Below, piece by piece: positions 28,881 through 38,114 of a stretch of 64,000 bases of DNA. This DNA comes from Lactobacillus acidophilus. GTDB lineage: Bacteria; Bacillota; Bacilli; Lactobacillales; Lactobacillaceae. A program made the position numbers and the translations under genes. The notes beneath the pieces are model-generated. The model was given only the letters and a program-made list of their open reading frames with translations, was not told where the DNA came from and did not search any database. The stretch spans positions 62,001 to 126,000 of the forward strand of contig NZ_CP139575.1 of assembly GCF_034298135.1 (NCBI RefSeq), given 5' to 3'. Every line of letters starts with the position of its first letter. Positions within the stretch are counted from its first letter, which is position 1.

Positions 28881-30583
28881 ATATCATAATTTATCTATTA
28901 TGAAACTAGGAAAATTGTATTTGATGATTAATTTAATTAAGGAGGTGATGGTATAAAATTAGAAATTAATAGTTCTAATGATCAGTCTCGATGGCAAACT
29001 TTTATCCTAGCTACCATAGGTGAAACTAATTGAATTAATTTGAAAAACAACTTTAATTGTCATTCAGTAAAATAATTAGTTATGTGCATAGTTACGTTAA
29101 TTAAAGTTCCGTTGTTCAAAGATTCAACTTTTAGTATTAATTTTTGTTTAGATGATCAAAGTTAAAACGTGTAAGGCGTAATGGTGTCAGGGCATTTCAC
29201 CATTAAATTTAAAACTGATATTAATGAAAATGTTAATCTTATTGCTTGATATAATTGTGCTCCCTAAAATGTTAAATAATAATCATCAATTTTTATCAGA
29301 AGATAATTTTATAGTTGATTTAATATCGGAAAAAATTAACTTTACATGATTTAATAAAAGATCTATACATGTTTATCCTTAAAAGCAAAACAATAAATAA
29401 AGTTTTATGTGCTGATTTCTTAAAATAATTCCCATTTAGTAAATAATGAAAAAGCAAAAAGATTTGGTAATTGTATAGTAATGAAGTTTAGATGTTAATA
29501 ACGCTGTTATTGCCAGTATTCACATTCCTCGTAGTGTTATTTCTTAAGTTAAAGTGAGTACGTTATTGCATTAAAAGAGAGTAATCTCAAGACTTCTTAT
29601 TATTACTATTTCAAATGTTCTTAATGTGACAATTGCTGTAATGACTATAGTAGTTATGTTAGTGTGGGCTACTAATTTGTAGAAGACAAACTATAAGTTA
29701 ATGTCTTTTGGGGATATATGATGTTATATTCTTTTACTTTAAATTAAGTTATATAGGCATAAATTTAGTAATTGTGGTTAGGTTATCTCAAAAACTAATT
29801 CATAAAAACAGAATAATTCCTAAGAAATTCTATTGGTTCTGTGAGCATAACTTAAAATTTAAATTATAGGTAGTTGTTTAAAGTTAAAAAAGTGCAAATT
29901 GAAATCCATACTTATGCAGGAAGTTGTACCGGTCAGTCCTGGAAATCTTAACAATCCAGAACCGGATACATCGTTAACTTTGGATAAACTAATAGCCGCT
30001 AAAATAACCTTAACACTCTCTGTAATAAGTCAGTTAGCTTTGATTGAATCAGAAGAAGTTGATCCGATAAAACAATCCAAATAAACCTAATCATACGAAT
30101 CCCAAAATGCTAATGCTGTAAGCTTAAATATTTTAGTAACAAATATGACTGACTAATCCGAAAATTAGTAAGCATAATTGAATGAGAAATCGTTGATTTT
30201 CAAAATTTAAGTTAGTTATTATCGACTGGTAGTAAGGCTTTTGTGTCAGTAATTGAATTTGATGAAATTTTAAAGAATAAGAGTTTGTATGAACTATCAA
30301 AACCTTCGTAAATTGAACTTCTAAAAAATCAACATATTTATATATTTCTAGGCTAAATACTTCAAGAAACTTAATTTTACGTAGTGAAAAATCTACGTTT
30401 GATAGATATATTCTTTAATTCTATCAATTATTTTTATCCGAATAACACTCATAAATTATAATAGTTTATCGTCAAAGTCTACGTTAAAGCTATCAATACG
30501 TGCAATAGGAGTCTGATAGTCTAACATATAAGAATTTTATCCCATATACGGATGTGTAAATTTGTACTTATTATAAAGGTTCG
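28881..30583 (+). other. 1.7-kb decayed region, no intact gene
   Basis: A strong ribosome site AAGGAGGTGATGGT at about 28939-28952 is followed by ATA where a start codon is expected, then KLEINSSNDQSRWQTF and a stop. Further on, pieces of plausible protein appear, interrupted by TAA or TAG: GHFTIKFKTDINENVNLIA; SLDVNNAVIASIHIPRSVIS; a membrane-like VLNVTIAVMTIVVMLVW; and an open stretch at 29899-30084 containing VPVSPGNLNNPEPDTSL. I read this as one or more heavily decayed genes. None is recognised. The last 250 bases hold the AraC promoter region. Confidence 0.5.
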
Positions 30584-30592
30584 GTGCAACCA

Positions 30593-31600
30593 ATGGATGC
30601 TGAAGTTCTAAGAATACTGCGTAAAAATAATAAGTCTCAAGATTGGGGAAAAATAAATAAAAAATTACATCCTAAGATTGTAAAATATGTTGATGGCAAA
30701 CCAGTGTATCAATTTTTTGATACGCTGAATGACAATTCTTTTGAAAAAAATGGACAATTAATTTCGATTAGGACACAACCAGTAAATAGTTTTGTTCCAT
30801 ATCATGTACATAATTACGTTGAAATGATGGTGGTCTTGTCGGGAAGATGTGTTATAAAAACCCAGAGCGAATCGATTACTCTTATCCAAGATGAAATTAT
30901 GATCATTGGATGTAAGACGATTCATAAAATTAAACCCATCAATGATGAGACAATCGTAGTGGAAATTGCTTTAAAAAGAACGGCTTTTTCACTAAGAGAT
31001 CTAACATTTCTAACGCATTCACGTGATGCTCAATCTGTATCTTCTACTGTATTTTTCCTTTTATCTAATGACGATTCGTATGGAGCTTTCAACGTGTTTC
31101 ACACACAACATGATGTAAATGTTGTTAACAAAGTTAATAATATTATTCGTGAGTATTATCGTCCCGATAACTATAGTAACCAGGTTATTAAGTTTAAAAT
31201 ATTAGAATTATTTATTCGTTTAGTTAGGTTGGCATCGAAAGGTCCCATACTTCAAACACAGAAAGAAGATCATAAAAATAACGAAGTAGATGCGCTAACT
31301 TTGCTCCTTTATATTGAAAAAAACTATAAAACTGTGACTTTGAAAAGTATGGCTAAGCATTTCAAGTTTCATCCTAATTATTTATCTTCTATTTTAAAAA
31401 GAAAGACCGGGTATACTTTCATTAAATTGGTTCATTTGCAACGTATAAATGTAGCCGCAGAATATTTATCGCTTACAGATATATCAATTGAAAGTATTTC
31501 GTTAGCGGTAGGGTATGAAGATCCATCATGTTTCTATAAAATTTTTAGAAATCATATGGGCTGCTCGCCAAGAGAATATCGCCAAAGGCAAGCAGCATGA
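30593..31600 (+). CDS. AraC-family transcriptional regulator, copy 1
   Basis: About 335 residues. The N-terminal half is a cupin-type ligand domain (PYHVHNYVEMMVVLSG, with two His and a Glu as in AraC_binding). The C-terminal 100 residues are two helix-turn-helix motifs ending in the AraC signature (SISLAVGYEDPSCFYKIFRN, GCSPREYR). ATG 30593 is used; a GTG at 30584 is nearer to the AAAGG ribosome site and is aligned with a GTG in the second copy, so the start is open. It is a close paralogue of the gene at 32176. The target is unknown. Confidence 0.88.
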   Translation: MDAEVLRILRKNNKSQDWGKINKKLHPKIVKYVDGKPVYQFFDTLNDNSFEKNGQLISIRTQPVNSFVPYHVHNYVEMMVVLSGRCVIKTQSESITLIQDEIMIIGCKTIHKIKPINDETIVVEIALKRTAFSLRDLTFLTHSRDAQSVSSTVFFLLSNDDSYGAFNVFHTQHDVNVVNKVNNIIREYYRPDNYSNQVIKFKILELFIRLVRLASKGPILQTQKEDHKNNEVDALTLLLYIEKNYKTVTLKSMAKHFKFHPNYLSSILKRKTGYTFIKLVHLQRINVAAEYLSLTDISIESISLAVGYEDPSCFYKIFRNHMGCSPREYRQRQAA

Positions 31601-31617
31601 ATAGTGAGTAGAGAATT

Positions 31618-31648
31618 AGGCCAAGCAATTGTTGCTTGGTCTTTTTTT
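31618..31648 (+). terminator. terminator of AraC copy 1
   Basis: An 11-bp stem built on CCAAGCAA/TTGCTTGG with a TTG loop is followed by a T-run. Confidence 0.88.
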
Positions 31649-32175
31649 ATTCTTTTGAGTGCTCTATTAACAGAAATGCTTAAAAAACTAATAAAATATG
31701 TGAAAGCAACATGTTCAATCTTTATTTACAACATAGTGTAAGTTGTTATTTTTATCTATCATAAGATATGGATAGATAAGAATATTTAAACAGGATGTTA
31801 AAGGAAAAATTGAGTTGGAATAATTACAAAAGGTTAAATCTATGCTTATTTGTGAATTTTGCAAATACTTTTAAAGCATTTTTTGTGACTAATTTAGTTA
31901 AACAAGATAAAATTAATATCTAGAAATAAAATAACATGTTTATCTAAAATTTGAATAAAAACTTATAAAAATTAATTTTACGTAGTAAATAAATGTGTGT
32001 CTGAATAGATATATTAACATCTCTTACCCTTGTTATCTAATAACATTTGGCCGCTAATATATAGTTTATCCATTAAATATAAATAAAATCGTAGTAAAAC
32101 GCATAATAATTGTGTCTATTTAACAGATACTTTAAAACTATTTTTAAAGTTGTACTTAATAAAGGCTCGGTGTTG
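31649..32175 (+). promoter_or_regulatory. intergenic region with duplicated AraC upstream sequence
   Basis: No gene. The block TTAATTTTACGTAGT near 31975, a following ATAGATATATT, and the AAAGGYTCGGTG before the start all recur at matching places before the first AraC copy (near 30369, 30399 and 30575). The gene was therefore duplicated together with its promoter. Confidence 0.6.
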
Positions 32176-33189
32176 ATGATGAATGCTGAAATCTTAAAAG
32201 TACTACGTAAAAATAATGATTTTCAAAATTGGGAAGAAATAAAAAATAGATTACATCCCATAATTATAAAGCATGTTGAGGGTGAGCCTGTATATCAATT
32301 TTTTGACACATTAAATGATAATTCTTTTGAAAAAAATGGACAATTAATTTCCCTTTCAACTCAGCCTATAAATAGCTTTGTTCCGTATCATATACATAAT
32401 TATGTTGAAATGATGGTAGTTTTGTCAGGTAGTTGTGTTATAAAAACAGCTAACGAAGCTATAACTCTCAATGAGAATGAAATTATCATTATCGGGTGTA
32501 AAACAATACATAAAGTTGAACCTATTGATGATAAGACAATTATGATAAAAATCGCCTTAAAAAGAGCAGCTTTTTCTTTAGAAGATTTAGTCTTTTTAAC
32601 CCATTCACATAATGCTCAATCTGTTTCTTCTATTGTATTTTCGCTTTTATCTAGTGATGATTCTCATGGAGCATTTAATGTATTTCGTACTCATCATGAT
32701 GTTCATGTAGTTAATAAAATTTATAATATTATTTCTGAGTATTATTGTCCTGATGACTATAGTAATCAGATTATTAAATTAGAGATATTAGAGTTATTTA
32801 TTCGATTAATTAGAATTGCATCTAAAGATGCCGTTTTTCAGACACAAAAAGAAGTTCAAAATAATAATGAAATTGATTTACTGACTTTGCTTCTTTATAT
32901 TGAAAGAAATTATAAAACTATCAATCTTAAGAGTATGGCAAAGTATTTTAACTTTAATCCAAACTATCTATCTTCGATTTTGAGGGAAAAGACGGGTTAT
33001 ACGTTTATAAAATTAGTTCATTTGCAGCGAATCAACGTTGCGGCTGAGTACCTAGCACTTACTAATACTCCAGTTGAAGGTATTTCATTAGCAGTGGGGT
33101 ATGAAAATCCTTCTTATTTTTATAAAATGTTTAAAAAATATATGGGATGTTCACCTAAAGAATATCGTCAAAAACAAATAGCAAGTTAA
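32176..33189 (+). CDS. AraC-family transcriptional regulator, copy 2
   Basis: About 337 residues from the ATG at 32176 (AAAGG 10 bases upstream); the frame is open further upstream but has no ribosome site there. The architecture is the same as copy 1: cupin domain (PYHIHNYVEMMVVLSG) and C-terminal double helix-turn-helix (GISLAVGYENPSYFYKMFKK, GCSPKEYR). Most residues are shared with copy 1, with changes spread over the whole length, so the duplication is not very recent and both copies look maintained. Confidence 0.88.
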   Translation: MMNAEILKVLRKNNDFQNWEEIKNRLHPIIIKHVEGEPVYQFFDTLNDNSFEKNGQLISLSTQPINSFVPYHIHNYVEMMVVLSGSCVIKTANEAITLNENEIIIIGCKTIHKVEPIDDKTIMIKIALKRAAFSLEDLVFLTHSHNAQSVSSIVFSLLSSDDSHGAFNVFRTHHDVHVVNKIYNIISEYYCPDDYSNQIIKLEILELFIRLIRIASKDAVFQTQKEVQNNNEIDLLTLLLYIERNYKTINLKSMAKYFNFNPNYLSSILREKTGYTFIKLVHLQRINVAAEYLALTNTPVEGISLAVGYENPSYFYKMFKKYMGCSPKEYRQKQIAS

Positions 33190-33195
33190 TTTATG

Positions 33196-33222
33196 AAAAG
33201 AGGATAATATGCCTCTTTTTTG
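33196..33222 (+). terminator. terminator of AraC copy 2
   Basis: AAAAGAGG pairs with CCTCTTTT around an 8-base loop and is followed by T's. Confidence 0.8.
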
Positions 33223-33353
33223 TTTCTTATTTTTTAAAAATATGGATTTTATAAATATTTTTTTAGTAATTGTTATACCTATCATTCAATAAATGACTAC
33301 AATAGAGGTAGGATCAAAATGTTGTATAGATTATAAGAAAGAAGATCTTGAAT

Positions 33354-34115
33354 ATGAAGTTTGTATCATGGAATGTTAATGGTTTTCGTAGATGTTTACG
33401 TCACGGATTTTTAGATACATTTTTGGATTTAGATCCTGATATTTTTGGGATGCAAGATACTCGTTTATCTCCAAAAGAAGTAAAGATTGATTTAACAGAA
33501 TATTACCAATACTGGAATTTCTCTGAAGAAAAGCGTTATGATGGTGCTGCTGTCTTTACCAAAATTAAGCCATTAGCTGTATATAATGGTATTGGGATTC
33601 CTGAATTTGACCGTGAAGGTAGAACTATTACTTTAGAATTTCCTAAGTTCTACTATGTAAATACCTTTGCACCATATGCAGGTGAACAATTACAACGCCT
33701 TGATTTTAGAGTAATGTGGGCACAAGCATTTAGAAACTATGTCACCAAGCTTGCAAACAATAAGCCAGTAATTATCGGCGGTGACATGAGTGTTGCTCAC
33801 GATGAAATCGATTTAGCTGAGCCTGAAAAGAATAAGAACCACGCTGGCTTTACTGGTGATGAACGTAAAGAATTCACTGAATTGCTTAATGCAGGTTTTG
33901 AAGATACATTCCGTACACTTCATCCAAAGGACGAAGCTTATACTTATTGGAGCAGACATGACAATGCTAGAGATAAGAATATTGGTGAACGCTTAGATTA
34001 CTTCTTGGTATCACATGCATTGACAGACAAGGTGGAAGGATCAGATATTTTGAATAACATTGATGAATCAGACCACTGCCCAATCGAATTAAATATGGAT
34101 ATTAAAGCTGAATAG
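33354..34115 (+). CDS. exoA: exodeoxyribonuclease III family AP endonuclease
   Basis: 253 residues of the EEP nuclease fold. Motifs in order: FVSWNVNGFR (metal-binding Asn), GMQDTRL, where the usual LQET is QDT, GGDMSVAH (catalytic Asp/Asn region, where ND is DMS), ERLDYFLVS and the final SDHCPIEL His. It repairs abasic sites in base-excision repair. The ATG at 33354 follows GAAAGAAG; a TTG two codons earlier is also possible. A single gene with its own terminator. Confidence 0.88.
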   Translation: MKFVSWNVNGFRRCLRHGFLDTFLDLDPDIFGMQDTRLSPKEVKIDLTEYYQYWNFSEEKRYDGAAVFTKIKPLAVYNGIGIPEFDREGRTITLEFPKFYYVNTFAPYAGEQLQRLDFRVMWAQAFRNYVTKLANNKPVIIGGDMSVAHDEIDLAEPEKNKNHAGFTGDERKEFTELLNAGFEDTFRTLHPKDEAYTYWSRHDNARDKNIGERLDYFLVSHALTDKVEGSDILNNIDESDHCPIELNMDIKAE

Positions 34116-34140
34116 TTAGAGCATTAGAGTTAATACATTA

Positions 34141-34167
34141 AGTCGTAGTTAATACTACGGCTTTTTG
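34141..34167 (+). terminator. exoA terminator
   Basis: AGTCGTAGT pairs with ACTACGGCT (one G-U) around TAAT, followed by TTTTT. Confidence 0.88.
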
Positions 34168-34215
34168 TTTTATAATAAAAATGTTTGTTTATTATATTTT
34201 TGGAGGGAAAATAAG

Positions 34216-35280
34216 GTGAAACCGAATAATACTTTGAATGTTAGAAGATTAGTGGGGGCAATTCTTCTAGCAATTTTTGCTGTGGGAATAATAGGTTATT
34301 CTCAAGTTCTACTAGGAATCGCATGGGTTGGGCGAGTAAGACAATTCCAGCAATTTCTTTACTTTTATGGTGCATGGGCAATTGGACTTGCTATTTGGTA
34401 CTTTGTGACACTAAAGAAACCAGCTAATAAAAAAGCAGAATTAATTGTTAAGATTATCTTCTTCATAGTTATTGCATTGAACTCAATTTATGGTGCAATG
34501 CTGGATTATAGTGATGCAACTATCTATGGAATCATATTAATGATTATTTATGCGGCAGGCTGTCCATGGGGGAAATTAGGATATCGCAAGCATCCCTACC
34601 AAGATGTAATGGTATCTACTGAAAATAATCAATCTGAAAAAATAGCACAATCTCCCCAAAATAGACCATGGTATAGAAATTGGTCAACTTGGGTAATTAT
34701 TGTTCTATCAATTTTAGTAATTTCAATGGGCTTCTTTATTTTGACAGATGGTAGTTTTAGAGATTCAACAAGTACTACAGTTGATAGTAACCAAACAACA
34801 AAAGATGATCACATATTGAAAGTTGATTACAAGAGTTACAAAATTAAAGCAATGAAAACTTACCGCGTAAATTATACAGATCATTCCTGGGATGGTGGGG
34901 ATGTAACAATTAAAAAAGTTGTAATATATCAAACTGTTAAACCTTATAAGTATGACTCATCAAATGATGGTAAGTTTATGATTCATGGCTTTGCCAGAAT
35001 TTATATGTCGGTTAAAGCAGATGATGATATTTCAATATATCCGACTCAAGGAACTTATAGTTATTCTAATGGTGAACAGCATGATGCCGACAGTATGGAA
35101 AACTGGGACGGCGATATCAATGATGGGATAACTAAATCAGGTACAATTACAGTTCCAATTCAAAATTTAAAGTCAACTTCATCATTAAAAAACATTCGGA
35201 TGAAGTTTGATGCTTCTGCGCAAGACAGTGATGATGATGCGTTGGATAAAACTTTCGATTTAACGATTGATTTGAAATAG
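34216..35280 (+). CDS. membrane protein with extracellular domain, unknown function
   Basis: 354 residues from a GTG at 34216 with GGAGGG 8 bases upstream and TATAAT at 34171-34176. Four hydrophobic segments lie in residues 1-125 and a fifth at about 160-182. The last 160 residues form an exported, Asp-rich beta domain similar in style to DUF4352/DUF5067-type lactobacillar surface domains (ITVPIQNLKSTSSLKNIRM). It is followed 12 bases later by a lipoprotein gene, so they are probably co-expressed at the cell surface. Confidence 0.7.
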   Translation: MKPNNTLNVRRLVGAILLAIFAVGIIGYSQVLLGIAWVGRVRQFQQFLYFYGAWAIGLAIWYFVTLKKPANKKAELIVKIIFFIVIALNSIYGAMLDYSDATIYGIILMIIYAAGCPWGKLGYRKHPYQDVMVSTENNQSEKIAQSPQNRPWYRNWSTWVIIVLSILVISMGFFILTDGSFRDSTSTTVDSNQTTKDDHILKVDYKSYKIKAMKTYRVNYTDHSWDGGDVTIKKVVIYQTVKPYKYDSSNDGKFMIHGFARIYMSVKADDDISIYPTQGTYSYSNGEQHDADSMENWDGDINDGITKSGTITVPIQNLKSTSSLKNIRMKFDASAQDSDDDALDKTFDLTIDLK

Positions 35281-35292
35281 TGGGAGTAAAAA

Positions 35293-36303
35293 TTGAAAAA
35301 GAGAATTATTGGGTTTATGTTAACTGGAATGGCTATTCTAGCGCTAACAGGATGTCAAAATAATAAAAAGAATAGTAGTGTTGCTAAACAAAATGGTGTG
35401 GGACAAGTTAAAAAGACCAATCATAGCAATACTGATAATGGTGGTAAATTTGGGCACAATGCTAGTGTAAGCACAGCTTTGTGGGATACAAGTAAACAGG
35501 ATAAGCTTGATGACTTCTTTGATGATTGGGCGGACTCGATGAATCAAGAATATGATAAATATGATGGAGATGGTCAAATAACTACTGCAGCCGGTGAAAA
35601 ATTTCCACAAGACTTTGATCGAGTTTATATAAATAATCAGAAAGTATCAATAGCATATAATCCAGATGGTAAGGGAAATGCGGATTACAATGTAGTAGCT
35701 ATCTATAATCATGATAGTGATAAAGCTCCACTTGAGGGGCATATTACATACTTTTTCTCTTTTCATGACGGCAAGCCAGTCGTATTAGTTGATGAAACAA
35801 CTAATGGTGATAAGGTAATGGTTAAAGAAACTGCTAATCAAGATCTGATCAATGGCTTTAATGCAATTGCAGGTGGTCAAACTGCTTCAATGCCTGATAA
35901 AGATAGTGATGATAGCAATTCTTCAGCAGATGATTCATCTTCAGAAGATCCTAAGTTAATAGGTGTATTTATTGGACTATTAAAAGACGGAGACTGGTTC
36001 AAAGATAATTTGAAGGATGGTACGATGTACTTTAGTGATTCTGCTGGTCATGGTAAAACAAATGGCTATGATTGTATTACTACTGGTGGTTCTCCAGCAT
36101 CTTATTACTGGTTTAAACAAGAAGGTAATCAGGTTATTGTAAAATATAGTGATCCTGATCATACTGTTTCGGATGGTGTGTATAAGACTGAGAGATATAC
36201 AGTAGATCGTTTAAAGTCAGATTATTATGTTAACTCAGGTCAAAAAGCGGAAGTCAATGGGTATGTAAATAAATTAAAGTCTTTGGATGATCTAGGCGAT
36301 TAA
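35293..36303 (+). CDS. DUF4767-type lipoprotein
   Basis: 336 residues from a TTG start at 35293 with GGGAG upstream. The lipobox is LTGC (Cys21), so it is lipid-anchored outside the membrane. Residues 60-200 (WDTSKQDKLDDFFDDWADSM onward) are of the DUF4767 kind common in lactobacilli. An Asp/Ser-rich linker leads to a second beta-rich domain. The function is unknown. It ends in a long hairpin terminator. Confidence 0.8.
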   Translation: MKKRIIGFMLTGMAILALTGCQNNKKNSSVAKQNGVGQVKKTNHSNTDNGGKFGHNASVSTALWDTSKQDKLDDFFDDWADSMNQEYDKYDGDGQITTAAGEKFPQDFDRVYINNQKVSIAYNPDGKGNADYNVVAIYNHDSDKAPLEGHITYFFSFHDGKPVVLVDETTNGDKVMVKETANQDLINGFNAIAGGQTASMPDKDSDDSNSSADDSSSEDPKLIGVFIGLLKDGDWFKDNLKDGTMYFSDSAGHGKTNGYDCITTGGSPASYYWFKQEGNQVIVKYSDPDHTVSDGVYKTERYTVDRLKSDYYVNSGQKAEVNGYVNKLKSLDDLGD

Positions 36304-36324
36304 ATAGTTTTGTTAAAAACACAG

Positions 36325-36375
36325 AAAATACTGATAATCATTGTTAAATAAATGATTATCAGTATTTTTGTTTTT
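36325..36375 (+). terminator. lipoprotein gene terminator
   Basis: An 18-bp perfect stem (36325-36342 with 36351-36368) is followed by T-rich sequence. Confidence 0.88.
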
Positions 36376-36384
36376 CCAGAGAAC

Positions 36385-36418
36385 CATAAAAAATCCCTAT
36401 CAATGCGATAGGGATTTT
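36385..36418 (-). terminator. aspT terminator (minus strand)
   Basis: AAAATCCCTATC pairs with GATAGGGATTTT around AATGC; the A-run on the left is a U-run for the minus-strand transcript. Confidence 0.85.
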
Positions 36419-36440
36419 AAGAGGATCGAGACTATAAATT

Positions 36441-38099
36441 TTATGCGAGTAATGCAACAATTAGAGGAGCCATAACAGTTAAGAATATGTTGCCTAATGC
36501 ATATGTAGGAGTGTAGCTTAATGCAAATACAGTTGAATCAGTTTCAGCATTAACTGCGTTTAAAGCTGCAGTGATAGTACCAGATCCACAAAGTGATCCG
36601 ATATTATCAACAATGTTCATCTTTAATATAAATTTGCTAAATAATAGGGTAAATAAATGAGGGAGTATTGAAACTAAAATACCGATAACAAATACTAGCC
36701 AGCCCATTTCTTTTAAAGCAGTGACAAAGCCACTCCCGGCTTGAAGACCTACTACACCAATAAATAGGTTCAAACCCAAGCTCTTTAGTAACCATCTGGT
36801 GGAAGGAGGAATTACACCAATATTTGGATGCTTTTCTTGGAGCCAGCCGAAGTATAATCCGGCAAATAGAGCACCGCCACCGCCACCTAGGGTAAGTGGA
36901 ATTTTATGAATTGTGATTACAATTGCACCTAACAAGATACCTAAGAAAATACCGATTGATAGGAAGCTAACATCTGTTTTGGTACCAGCAGCTTTTTCGT
37001 AACCAATATTTTTCATAATATTAGTTAAGTAGCTTTGTGGTCCAATTACAGTGATATGATCGCCAACGGATAATAAAGTATAATCAGTGATTTTCTTATC
37101 ATCGTGATATGCAGATTCAATAATTACACCATTAGCAAGCATATTTTCAAGGGTATTGTAATTGTATACTTTAGTTAATAAAATTGTTGTCTTTTTCAAA
37201 TGTAATGGATAATTATTGGCATCAACTTCTGATAAATTATATTTTTTATCTGTAAAGTCAGCGAAGTTTTTAATACTACCTATTACTAAAATAATGTCAT
37301 TGTTAGCTAGGACCGTTGAAGGACTAGTCAATGTTTTACCATCTCTAACTATTTCTTCAATGTTCAATCCTGCATTGTCATTATTAAAGTCTAGAATAGT
37401 TTTACCAATATACTTATTTTCTGCATTAATTCTAAATGCTCTAACACGAATGTTTGCAGAAATTTTTACGCTTTTTGTATCAGTTTTAATATGATTTGTT
37501 TCAATATATTCCTTCGTTGCTTCTCTTAAGTTAACATGGAAAATTGCAGGAGCAATATTCTTTAAGAAAATCAAAACGCCAATAGTACCAAAGACATAAG
37601 TTAGGGCATAAGCAATTGCAACTTGAGACATTGCAGCAGTTTTAGCAGCTTGCGAAATATGTAATGCTTCAATTGCTGAATTAGCGGTACCAATACATGC
37701 TGATTGTGTTAATGAACCTGCAATGATACCACCGGCTTCACCAAAGTTAACGTGAAATATTTTAAATAATGCAAAAGATACGACAAATGCAATTACTGAA
37801 AATACCACACTTTGAATGATGAATTTAATACCTTTTTTCTTAAAACTGGCAATAAACACAGGACCAACTTCATAGCCAATTGTAAAAATAAATAAGTCAA
37901 AGAAAAGATTTTTAACAACTGGAGCTATTTGAAATTTTCCCATTTGTCCAATAATTAATCCAACTAGTAGTACACCAACTGTTGCACCAAGTTTGAAGCT
38001 TTTGATATGAAATCTACCAACTAAATAACCTAAGCCTAGTGTTAAGAAGATGGCTACAGAGGGATTAGTTAGAAAGAAATTACATACTGAATGCCACAT
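36441..38099 (-). CDS. aspT: aspartate:alanine antiporter
   Basis: 552 residues of the aspartate-alanine exchanger family: two membrane halves of about five helices each flank two central TrkA-C (RCK-C) domains (about 205-370). The conserved halves are visible (GYEVGPVF in the first, GVVGLQAGSGF in the second). It exchanges aspartate for alanine electrogenically and, with AspD, generates a proton-motive force. It begins 15 bases after aspD on the minus strand, RBS AAGGAG, so the two form an operon. Confidence 0.93.
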   Translation of the reverse strand: MWHSVCNFFLTNPSVAIFLTLGLGYLVGRFHIKSFKLGATVGVLLVGLIIGQMGKFQIAPVVKNLFFDLFIFTIGYEVGPVFIASFKKKGIKFIIQSVVFSVIAFVVSFALFKIFHVNFGEAGGIIAGSLTQSACIGTANSAIEALHISQAAKTAAMSQVAIAYALTYVFGTIGVLIFLKNIAPAIFHVNLREATKEYIETNHIKTDTKSVKISANIRVRAFRINAENKYIGKTILDFNNDNAGLNIEEIVRDGKTLTSPSTVLANNDIILVIGSIKNFADFTDKKYNLSEVDANNYPLHLKKTTILLTKVYNYNTLENMLANGVIIESAYHDDKKITDYTLLSVGDHITVIGPQSYLTNIMKNIGYEKAAGTKTDVSFLSIGIFLGILLGAIVITIHKIPLTLGGGGGALFAGLYFGWLQEKHPNIGVIPPSTRWLLKSLGLNLFIGVVGLQAGSGFVTALKEMGWLVFVIGILVSILPHLFTLLFSKFILKMNIVDNIGSLCGSGTITAALNAVNAETDSTVFALSYTPTYALGNIFLTVMAPLIVALLA

Positions 38100-38114
38100 A
38101 ATTCAATCAGCTCC

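Noticed and set aside
29899-30084. 61-codon open frame in the decayed region
   Set aside because: No ribosome site or convincing start; it fits better as one open piece of a degraded gene.
36441-38099. Plus-strand frame at 37216-37494 inside aspT
   Set aside because: It is a shadow of the TrkA-C region of the minus-strand antiporter gene, without a ribosome site.
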